A program made the position numbers and the translations under genes. DNA of 64,000 nt from Adiantum capillus-veneris (taxonomy: Eukaryota; Streptophyta; Polypodiopsida; Polypodiales; Pteridaceae), in NCBI GenBank assembly GCA_014529385.2, contig CM043943.1, positions 154,229,092-154,293,091 of the forward strand, given 5' to 3'. This document shows, in pieces, positions 32,884 through 41,750 of this stretch (positions are counted from its first letter, which is position 1; each line of letters opens with the position of its first letter). A model generated the notes under the pieces. The model was not told the DNA's origin, made no database searches, and saw nothing but the letters and a program-made list of their open reading frames with translations.

Positions 32884-33000
32884 TGTAATATCCAAAGCAA
32901 TATACAATAATATTGTCTTTTGTATTTTGTTTGTCACTTCATGTACTTTTTTTTCTAATTGCACATATTGGCCAATAGATCTTTTTCTTCAACGCGTTCA

Positions 33001-33247
33001 CACCTCCTCGATCATCCAAGCACCCGTCTGACGTGGGATACCTATCGGTGAATATTTTGCAAAACAGAGCCGTTTTGGGTGCACCACGACATGCATGGGG
33101 CAATTAAGACGTGTTTCACGTTGCTGGTCCTCAACTGGCTTTTGGTCGTCCCACGGCCTCCGTACACACCCAAAATGGCTCCATTTTGCAAATTATTCAC
33201 CGATAGGCATCCCACGTCAGACGAGTGCTTGGATGGTCAAGGAGGTG
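33001..33247. mobile_element. Foldback MITE between genes B and C
   Basis: Arms 33001-33081 and 33167-33247 are inverted repeats about 80 bp long with a handful of mismatches. Shared blocks include CACCTCCT, AAGCAC, GTCTGACGTGGGAT and TTTTGCAAA. The spacer is 85 bp. No coding capacity. No obvious target duplication was seen. Confidence 0.85.
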
Positions 33248-33393
33248 AAATCTAACTACTTGATTAAGTCAAATACTTCAACAACATAAAGTACACAATT
33301 AACTATCAGAGTTACACCGAATGGTAGAAAATTGAGTCGTTTATAGTATTTCAAAAGATTACAAATCTCATAAAAAGAGGTTACATGGGGAAA

Positions 33394-34561
33394 CTAATTC
33401 TTATGGAGGCCCCCTTCATTCCTCAGATTGAGAGCTAGAGCTATATCTATATTTTTTACAGTAACTCGCTTTACATGCACCATACAAGATACGCCATCTT
33501 GGAACAACTGCACCAAAATGTCCTCGGCGGCATCCTGTAAAGCCAAAAGAGCCGCATGCTGGATACGTGTCACAAAATTTGAATATTCGTCCATAATTTC
33601 TCTTACCACCCAAGAGAAAGCGGCCTTTGGTATTATTGGCTCCGTGCTCTTTTGATATTTTTGGATCTCACGTAGAGCAAATGTGCAAGGCTTCCATCGC
33701 TGTTTCTTCTGCGTTGTTGGCGGTGGTGGAGGAGCCGCTTGTCTGGCCCATTGAGGAGGGTCATTTTTGTACTTTTTCCTCCTCTCTTCTTGGGTTTGTT
33801 TCTCTTCCGGTGTGAGCTTGTTCTTTTTATTTTTGGCACATTGTTTTGTGCTCTGAGGAATTTTTGAGGTCTGGAGCTCCCAGTCTTGGCTTGTTCGGTG
33901 GCCTGAGCTCTATCCTCTTCCGCTCTCCTCTCGACCTCTGCTTGTGCTCATAAATTAGCCAAGTCGGCTCTCTCGGCCTCCACTTTCTGCCATTTTTCCT
34001 GCTCTCTGTGACTTCTTTGTTCTTCATGCAATTTTTGTGCTTTACTATCTGTTGCCTCTTTCTTTTCCAACTCTCTCATTCTCTTCCTCCTCTCGGCATC
34101 TCGTGCTACTGAAATAGGATCATCCGGTATTACTTTGATCACCCTTTGTCTGACTCGCGGGGGGGCTTTTTATGGTGTAGCTGTGGTTGCTTGATCTTCA
34201 GGTGCAGCCACTGCTTGAGCTTCAGGTGTTGTCGTTGCTTGATCTGCAGTTTTTCTACCGCTACTTGAGCTCCAGGTCCTGTTTCTTGTGTTGGTCTGTT
34301 AAGACTTGGAAATGGTCGAGCTCCAATAGAGGTGTGCAATTCGGATGCTGTAGTGGTTGGAGATCACCAAAAATCTTCCGCATGGTGTTTTGATCCTATG
34401 TAGTCAAAGGTTGGGTGGGTGTTTAGAGATGGTTCTTGTGGTTGAGACTGTGGATTTGAAGCGGTGGATAATGTATGAGGTGTTGGTTCTGGATTTTTAG
34501 TGTTGTCAGTGGCAGTGGTGTCATCGTTGTGCATGGTCGTGTGCTCTTGTGTATCATCCAT
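33394..34561 (-). pseudogene. Gene C (element X): long-tailed protein ending in a histone H3 fold
   Basis: From ATG 34561: a Thr/Pro/Asn-rich tail, an Ala/Gln/Thr/Pro repeat-like stretch, a Lys/Glu/Arg-rich coiled coil (about 33948-34142), a Pro-rich linker, then an H3 histone fold with no stop (about 33678-33412). Fold landmarks: KPCTFALREIQKYQKSTE where H3 has its P-G-T-V-ALREI-KYQKSTE start, IIPKAAF, VVREIM, then ALLALQDAAEDILVQLFQD and HVKRVTVKNIDIALAL, ending NEGGLHKN. Loop 1 appears one residue longer than in canonical H3, and IIPKAAF resembles centromeric H3 more than H3.1. The upstream part has at least three stops and two frame changes; the fold itself is intact for some 170 codons. 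It is not an ordinary host H3, since the tail is long, acidic/basic and unlike the H3 tail. Confidence 0.8.
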
Positions 34562-34814
34562 GTTGTGCAAGATATGAGTGCGTGTACATTTGGTCTTGAA
34601 AGGATCTTCTAAAATGTGCAAACAAGAAATAAACTTTAAGTTGTGAGTTTTGACTTATATAGTACTTAAACTTTAAATAAAAATTATAAACTCAATAAAA
34701 TCACTCAAAATTAAAAAAGACTCCAAAATAGACAAAACTTGAGCCATGGGACTAATAATTGTCGCCTTTAGACAATGCATGTTTACAATAGAAATGGTTA
34801 GTGTCAAAAGGAAA
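34562..34814. other. Spacer upstream of gene C / downstream of gene D
   Basis: AT-rich, non-coding. Genes D and C lie head-to-tail on the minus strand, so this holds the gene D terminator region and the gene C promoter. Confidence 0.4.
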
Positions 34815-37729
34815 TTAAATTTCCACCCAACGCCTTCCATCACGCCGCCTTGTCTCCAACCAGCATCGGAATTGATCTTTTGCACTAGAAGCATGATATG
34901 ATTGTGATCTCCTCAAGCTAACCCCTTTTTGTATTCTACATTCTAAACTTCTTTGTTCACTTGTCTTCTTTCTCTCTCTCCTTGCTAAAACTCTGTAGAA
35001 CCAATTGAACATCTCGTGAAGGGCATTGCTCTTTTTCCTTCCACCTCCATGTCGTGTATTTTTAAAATACACTACTTTTGTTTGATAGAGTGAGAGCTCC
35101 ATTCCTTGGCTGCTCCAAATGCCTAATGAACCATAAGTGTCGTAAAATGCACTATGTGCAAAAAGAATGTGCTACAAAAAAGAACAAACTTTAGTCTTAC
35201 ATACAGATGTATTTCAATTGAAAATATCAAATGTTCAACACACCATGTAATGTGTTATGTGTGTCTCCTCCCAAGCATCCACCATTTGTGCTATAAAACT
35301 ATCGATTATAAAATTTAGGGTGGATATCTCATTATTGGTTAGCTTTGCCTTTTCAAGAAGACAAAAAATATCATCAGTAGGATGCCACACACGAGCACGC
35401 TTAATTCCTAGGGCTGCTTCATTACCTTTGTAGGTGGTAATGTCACACACCTTTTTCCACAATTGAAACTCATTTGGGAATTTGGAAGTCTGAATAGTTT
35501 GAAAGCAAATGTCTAGCTTTAGTACCACCCATACATACTTTATTAGGACAATCTTGTGTACTTCGAGACACCTTCTTGTCCTTTGATAGCTCAACTGCAC
35601 CCCCATGTAGACCAACGCTCGATAGAATAGATTCGAGTCCTCATATACACTCTTCTCTTCTTTCTGCAAGATCCATATTCCAAGCGTAATTAATATAGAG
35701 CATGAGAAACTTGTCAAGAATTCATAGACGAACATGAAGGGTGCACACATGCACAATTAACAGTGGTATTGAAAGAATAGGATCCCAATTTGGATCATCC
35801 ATGTTTCGATTAGGAGGTACTTGCTATCACAACTGAGGATACCTTGAAACCATTGTTGTAGTGCTTTATCCATTGCTTGTGTAGTGGGTACACCTTTCGC
35901 AGAGTTGACTGTAACTTTTGCCTCCATTACCCTTACCACCTTCCAACTTGCTGGCCTTTGCACCCTTGCCATCAGTTCCCATTGAGAATTTATTGTGGCT
36001 ACAATAAATGCATGGAAAGAGGGTCATTGCACCTTGCTTACACCCTAACACAGACTTGAGTGTTTTCAAGTCTCTTGCCAAATGCCACTCAACGTGGAAC
36101 GTTCCAAGACCTGAAACATGCAATCTCTGTCCTTCTTGTTGTTGTCAAATGACATCAACGATTGTTGTGTGATTGAAAAACCATTTCAGAGTCTCATGTG
36201 TCTCATGTGGGAGATGAAAAGCTGCCAGTCACCAAATATTTTTCTCTGACTGAACACCTAAATAATTGTTTCCCTTCTCATTGGCATTTAGCTCCACTTC
36301 GACACCCACCAAGGCCCTGCTCATCAACGTAACACTTAGCCTTTCGAGCCATTGACCTTTAAGAACTTGGCACTCACCTAAATAATTGTTTCCTTTCTCA
36401 TTGGCATTTAGCTCCACTTCAACACCCACCAAGGCCCTGCTCATCAACGTAACACTTACCCTTTCGAGCCATTGACCTTTAACAACTTGGCACTCATCAA
36501 GCTTCATAACAGATATCACTTCCCCATCACACTCTTCTTGTGTCAACCCATAAAATCTGATCATTGACTCTTGAGCTTCAACAAGTCAACATACAAATTG
36601 TTGAACTCGGTGTAGTGGAAGAAATTTTTGTCTTCTAATGGCATGTCATCCTCCACATACTGAAATCCACCCAACAAGCTTGCAACATCATTATTGGCAC
36701 ACTTTTTTGCAACACTGACACTGTAAGACCTTGACAGAAACCAAAACAAACCTTTTGTCCGTTGACCGAGTGTGACGCTTTGATACCAAGCTTCATAAGC
36801 ATTAGAACTTATTCCTGCACTGTCACACACCTCCATCATCTCTTGAGGCGACACAATGCTCTTTAGCTCACTGAAATAATTCTGCTACAAAACATCAGCA
36901 ATGCTAGTGTTGGATGGATCATCTAGCAGCTCAACCATCTCCTTTGGCTTACCGATATGCTGCAGCAGAGCACGTCCGGTTGTTTGAGCATCGGGGTCAA
37001 TTCCCATCATCCTTCGAGCCAAGTTTTTTCATATTGAATTACCGTTACACCAACCTGTAGAACAAGTAGGAAATCAAAATCTTGCATCAGTATTCTTACC
37101 GATTTTGATGGACACGTTTCTTTTGAGCTCCACCACTTGAAGATAGCAAGGACATCGCTTGTCTCTTGGGCTTACGAATGTGGTAGCCGAGGGGAATGTG
37201 TGTGAGATGATCAATTCACCGACGCATATTTTGTGAAGTGTGTTGTAGTTGAACATAATTGTCTAGTCAACGCTCTTGCTCTTTTTTTGTTGTTATACTT
37301 TCTCATTGAGATTCGCCATCTCATCGTTCAGTTGCTTCATCTTCTTGTTGGCTTCCTCTCTAACTTGCTGTAGATCTTTTGTAGACTTCTCTTGCAGTGA
37401 TGAATAGGCAGGCAAGAGATGTTTACTTGATTCTTTTTCATTGACAAAAGCTGAATACAATCTCCAACAATAGTCAAAGAGTCCGACTCTTCCATCTTTA
37501 AAAAAACGCAAAAGCTCAGTTGCATTACAAAAGGGTAGTGGTGCATTAGTTGTTGGATCACCTGGGTAAATGTGGCCATCAACCCATAAGTTGATTGCCT
37601 TACACCCAATGCTTCGTAGCCGATTTGCAACATTGGGATTCAATGTGCCAAGTTGCACAATAGCGTATTCCTGCTCCAAATCAACGTTTAATCGATATCG
37701 TCTTGCAGTGGAGGGTCATTGAATGACAT
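34815..37729 (-). pseudogene. Gene D (element X): large protein with zinc-ligand pattern, candidate transposase
   Basis: From ATG 37729 (MSFNDPPLQDD) a frame change leads to a ~128-codon block (37293-37679) ending in a helical segment. Then come 36561-36854, 36229-36564, 35866-36123 and 35235-35756 in order. A 72-bp intron (35172-35243, GTGTGT...TTTGTAG) joins in phase to a basic C-terminal exon ending at 34815. Signature stretches are FHVEWHLARDLKTLKSVLG, LFPCIYCSHNK (Cys/His ligands) and PLLIVHVCTLHVRL. This D-L-K/L-G, C-x2-C, x-LH-x-R-I layout reminds me of large transposon-encoded proteins of undescribed superfamily. That is recognition by pattern only. A 120-bp in-frame tandem duplication lies at 36255-36494. 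Confidence 0.5.
36255..36494 (-). repeat. 120-bp in-frame tandem duplication in gene D
   Basis: 36255-36374 and 36375-36494 differ at only a few positions. 120 bp is 40 codons, so the frame is kept. The near-identity suggests it is recent. Confidence 0.9.
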
Positions 37730-38033
37730 GTTTGTTAGCTAATCAAGAAAAAAAGTGAGAGAATGTGTAATGGTGACTGCTGCAAGTGTGGAAAGATGGC
37801 TATGGAGTGAAAAAGTGGAAGGTACTCAAAGATAGTAGAAAAGGATTATGCTGTGGAGGGAAGAAAGAGAGGGAGTGTAGCTCAATCTCCTTTGAATTCA
37901 AAATATTGATCATGAGAGATTTAGAGAGAAAAATGCTGCTACACACAAAGGTAATGGAGTTCTCCATTGCTCTCACCTGAAGCTGGAGTGAGAGGAGAGA
38001 GAGAGAGAGAGAGAGGGAGGGAGTGGGGGGGGG

Positions 38034-38087
<54 letters not shown>

Positions 38088-38537
38088 CATAAAGAAAGAG
38101 AGTGGGAGAGAGAGTATATCTGCATCTTTGGAGGATCTGCACTTTCTGTCAAATGTAGGCAGCATAGAATGTCCTCCTAATGAATGGGAGGTGGAAGTGA
38201 CAAGAGAGAAAAAGGGGGGAAAGAGAAAGAGTTGGCTCATGTGATAGAGAGAGAATGCAGTGGGAGAATATGCAAAATCTTTTGGTAGGGGCTGAAAAGT
38301 GCTTCTTTTAATGAGAACTAAGTGAGAGAGAGTGTTTTATATGTTAGAGAGAGGAGAGAGATGGGGAAAAGACATTTGAAAATTCAGTTACCCACCTCTC
38401 TTTTGTGTTAAAATAGCCTATTTTCAAAATACAAAATATACAAATGGTATTTTTAAAGATCTCAACATAATTCTTTTTGCCCTCTCTTTTAATATTGGTC
38501 AAACTTGGCTTAAGCTTTAAGCATTTCCTTAAACTTT
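37730..38537 (-). other. X right arm: GA/CT microsatellite and promoter-like spacer before gene D
   Basis: No gene. An interrupted (GA)n tract with a poly-G run lies at about 37990-38083. Reading frames across it encode Ser-Leu or Arg-Glu runs and are artefacts. It lies upstream of gene D on the minus strand as a CT-rich region. Confidence 0.6.
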
Positions 38538-38578
38538 CAAATAAAAAGGCCCTCCTATACCACATTCCCTTGCTAATG
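38538..38578 (-). repeat. Right terminal inverted repeat of candidate element X
   Basis: Reverse complement matches 18868-18908 at about 32 of 41 positions. The adjoining sequence outside it belongs to the old hAT. Confidence 0.45.
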
Positions 38579-38689
38579 TATAGATTGTCCAAAGGTGTGC
38601 ATGTTGCTCTTAATTAAAAAAGTGAGATATATAGCTCAATAGTGAGCTACAGTGAGATAGAGCCTAGATACAATATCATGAAAAGATGA

Positions 38690-39848
38690 TTACATTTTTC
38701 CATCTATCACAGGCACCAAGTCATCAACCTCTTCATTTTCTAAACATTCTGAAGCCACTTTCCACTACATCTCATCATCGCTACACCTCTGTTCCACCAC
38801 CGTTTCATGATTCTGAAGCACTCCAAAGTGTACTTCGGTCGCTCGTGTGTCTATCATGGGTGCATGAATGAGACGCATGTTACAAAAGACGTACACAAGG
38901 TCTACGGCACGAGCAAGACTTAAGCAATTTCTACACTTTGAGTGCATAAAGTCATAAGAAGACCAATTGCGCTCACAGCTATACCATTGGATGCCGCGAT
39001 CAAAAGCACCCTGGTCGCCACATGTTGTAACTCAACTACATCTCCTCCATATTCTTTCCACCATATTGGGCCTGAAAACCTTTTTACACTATTAAGAACA
39101 TAGGGATCTTTGAAAGTTCCTTCCCTATTGACATAATCCACCCTCTGTTGGAATGCATCCATGCCATCATCGCCTGGCCAACTGCAAGAAGATGTTTCTA
39201 AAGTCTCTCATTACCTCTTTGTTGGAAGCTTGTCCGTTCATTTGAAACTTTGGATCCAAGACAAATGCAGCACCATGCAATGGTGTGTGCATTTGAGCCC
39301 ATCGTTTCTCCACAAGTTGCACGATCTTTGTTCTCTCGCTTGCATTGTAGTGGCAGCACCTCAGACATGATCCAATAAACCTTACCAATGACAAACTTAT
39401 ATGTGTCGACAACCCTTAGTAGTTCCACACAGGGCTTACTAACCCCAACATGTTTGTCAATGTTCCGCCAAAAGAGAGGAGATTGCACCAAGGACACACA
39501 TTTTTGATCTGCTTTGCGGTGTCTTGGATACTTGCTAAGCCAAGCTTCCCAACGACGATCTGCAACAGTTTTTGTAAGAGGCACTCACACTTCAATGAGA
39601 TTATTCAACACATAGTATGTGGTAGCAAATCGTGTGGCACAAAAAATTTGAAGTGCTTTATTCGGAGACTTGGAGCAAAATAAAGCATATGTAAAATGAT
39701 GTTCCCGTATAAACTTGACTACATGATTGGCATCAATAATGACCTGTTTTATGAATGATAATCTGCCCATAAACTTTAGGGGTAAATTTAGGGCGTGTGT
39801 TGCACATCCAAGCCATGTAATGTTTGAGTACTTTTCCATATTATACAT
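38690..39848 (-). pseudogene. Old hAT transposase remnant, C-terminal two thirds
   Basis: Homologous to the transposase at 20934-23013. From the N-terminal side: WLGCATHALNLPLKFMG, FCSKSPNKALQIFCATRFATTYYVL, TVADRRWEAWLSKYPRHRKAD, LHGAAFVLDPKFQMNGQ, WWKEYGG, LLIAASNG, then DLVYVFCNMRL and an acidic tail ending near 38690. Frames change four or more times. Zinc finger and first catalytic Asp regions are missing where the LTR element begins (39.86-39.89 kb). Orientation is opposite to the intact copy. Together with the accessory remnant at 17.8-18.6 kb it gives the gene order of one inverted hAT. Confidence 0.85.
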
Positions 39849-40016
39849 TCTAAACTAAGATCCAGGACATGGCAGGTGCTCGCAGTGGGCCGGTTTCCAT
39901 GCCCGTGAGGGCTCCCCCTCTTTTGGTGTCTAAAAGGCTAAGTACCCCCCCCCCCCCCCCCCAAACTAGCGATATCGCTAGTGGTAGGGTAATGGGCAGT
40001 CCCATGGGGTTCCCGT

Positions 40017-40019
<3 letters not shown>

Positions 40020-40107
<88 letters not shown>
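40020..40107. repeat. (GA)n microsatellite inside the 5' LTR of element E
   Basis: About 44 perfect GA repeats. The 3' LTR has only about 17 at 44347-44382, showing fast length change between LTRs of one element. Confidence 0.95.
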
Positions 40108-40110
<3 letters not shown>

Positions 40111-40645
40111 CCATGCAAGCATATACCAAATGAGTCACCAAGTGTTGTCAAATGAGAAACATGCCAAAAATGGATGCTCCCTCCCTATAAGAGGGTTTTT
40201 TTTAACGTTTTTGGGGATTTTTCTTCCTGCAAGAGGGGTGTACCTTGAGGGAAAGAGCCAACAAAGAGTTGTTATCTGCAGAGGACCAAGAGGGTCCCTC
40301 CCCCTATGTATTTTGTGAAGCCGAGTGTGGCTATGGTATTTTTTGAGCAGAGAATGATGTCCCCTCATTGAAAATGGTCATTTTTGTTGTGCTATTCCTT
40401 CTCCCCTTCTCCTTCTCTACTATGTTGTGTGTGTTACCGGATGTGTGATGGCGTGTGCGCCCCCCCAATGAGTGTGTGTGCAAAGAGAGAGTGAGAGAGA
40501 GAGTTTGGTCTTTGTGTTCAAGGGTAGATGGTAAATTGCAGCCGTTTTGTGGGTGCGGATTGATTGATGGTATCTTCGAGCGCGGGTGCATTGAGTGGTG
40601 GTTGGTTGTGTGTGTGATATCGGGAATTGTGTGAGTCAAAGGTGC

Positions 40646-40777
40646 TCACTAAGTGGATTGGGGTGTTGTGTATGCCCTGAGCTATAGGAGGTAGCTCCCT
40701 TTTTGTGGTGATCACTAAGTGGATTGGGGTGTTGTGTATGCCCTGAGCTATAGGAGGTAGCTCCCTTTTTGTGTTGG
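40646..40777 (+). repeat. 66-bp tandem duplication in the 5' LTR of E
   Basis: Units 40646-40711 and 40712-40777 are nearly identical (TCACTAAGTGGATTGGGGTG...). The 3' LTR carries one unit. Confidence 0.9.
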
Positions 40778-40807
40778 GCATGTTCCCCATTCCCCCTCTC
40801 CATCTTC

Positions 40808-40825
40808 TGGTGCCCCCACGGAGGA
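40808..40825 (+). promoter_or_regulatory. Possible primer binding site of element E
   Basis: TGGTGCCCCCACGGAGGA begins 5 bases after the LTR end. TGG at this position fits a tRNA 3' end, but I could not name the tRNA. Confidence 0.35.
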
Positions 40826-40875
40826 GCTGTCTGATGCTCCGATATGAGGTTGGAAGAGGTGCTTTTTAGAAGCGG

Positions 40876-41750
40876 TTGGCTGATGGTGGAAGTGTTCAAT
40901 GGTCAAATTTGAAGCTGACAGAGATGGTGGAGCCAGGTTCTGGCCCCATATTTATGGTCATTGAGGATCCTGAGGATTGGTTAGCACATTTTGAGTTATG
41001 GCCACTGTCGATGCATATGTTGACGGATGCACAAAAGCTACAAACGATCCGATGTTGATGCAAGGATGAGCGAGGATTTGGCTCAATGGTTTAAAGAGGT
41101 TGCAAAGTTAGTTTTTGGAGTGGTTTCAAGAGGTGATTACTACAAAGGAAGCTGGCGCAAGGCTGAGGGCGTTACGCAAAGATGTAAGTCAAGATTTTGC
41201 TATTTTTGTTGAGCAATTTGAAGCCAGTTGGAGATAGCTAGAGGTAGCTACAGGGTGCCGTGGCCATGAACTGTTCAAAGTGTCAAAGTTCTTGGATTGC
41301 CTGCATCCAAGAATCAGAGAAAAGGTGGAGTTCGATGCAGATAACTATGAAGGGATGGTCTATTTTGCCAAGATAAAGAGCAGAAAGGTAAAAAGAAAGC
41401 TGGAGTTGGGCTTGGTGAAGCCTGAGGATTATGTGGCTATTGCGGTGGCAATGTGTTTGGTTGTTCAACCAAGGATGGTTCCAAGAGTTCAAAGTGTAGA
41501 GCCTCTTGAGGTAAGGCCGATGGTCAATTATGTGCCTGTGGAGTTTCCTGTTTGTGAAGGGCCAGTGCTTGTGGTAGCCAAGATTATTAGCCAAGATAAG
41601 CCTTGTGTCAAGAAGAACCTGTATGTGGAGAAAGTGGCAGATGCCAGGAGCCAAGTGCAGCATGAAGAAGAACTAAATCTTGTTCTTCTTGAATCCTTGT
41701 ATGAGAGCGTAGCAGTTGATGGCCAATTTGCAGATGTGTGGAAGACCTAG
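40876..41750 (+). pseudogene. Gag-like region of element E
   Basis: Segments in changing frames: GPIFMVIEDPEDWLAHFELW and LTDAQKLQTI (40876-41058), MSEDLAQWFKEV (41069-41160), then an intact frame (41280-41750) with KFLDCLHPRIREKVEFDADN and a Lys-rich helix. This follows the Retrotrans_gag pattern of Ty3/gypsy elements. Stops and frameshifts separate the first three parts. It would form the particle shell if supplied in functional form. Confidence 0.65.

Larger units (their letters stand above)
18868..38578. mobile_element. Candidate multi-gene DNA transposon 'X' (four genes), split by a nested hAT
   Basis: A 41-bp left end (18868-18908) and the reverse complement of 38538-38578 agree at about 32 positions: both start CATTAG, then a GGAATG-x-GGT block, a G-rich block and a TTTTTAT-type run. 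Between them lie genes A and B (plus) and C and D (minus), with outermost genes reading inward. Sequences on both outer sides belong to one older hAT copy in the expected order, which independently suggests an insertion. Without the nested 10,142-bp hAT and its duplicated 8 bases, X would be about 9.6 kb. I could not find a clear target duplication. The element is inferred, not proven. Confidence 0.45.
39886..40802 (+). mobile_element. 5' LTR of element E
   Basis: Starts TGGGCC and ends CTCTCCA. Contains a poly-C run, a perfect 18-bp palindrome ACTAGCGATATCGCTAGT (39964-39981), an 88-bp (GA)n tract (40020-40107) and a 66-bp tandem duplication (40646-40777) that the 3' LTR lacks. Confidence 0.85.

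Noticed and set aside
33394-33920. The H3-fold frame as the normal host centromeric histone
   Set aside because: It is preceded by a broken long tail unlike plant CenH3, has no introns in the fold and lies in a transposon nest. Not fully excluded.
37939-40141. Long Ser-Leu or Arg-Glu reading frames
   Set aside because: They are translations of GA/CT microsatellites (37990-38083, 40020-40107), not proteins.
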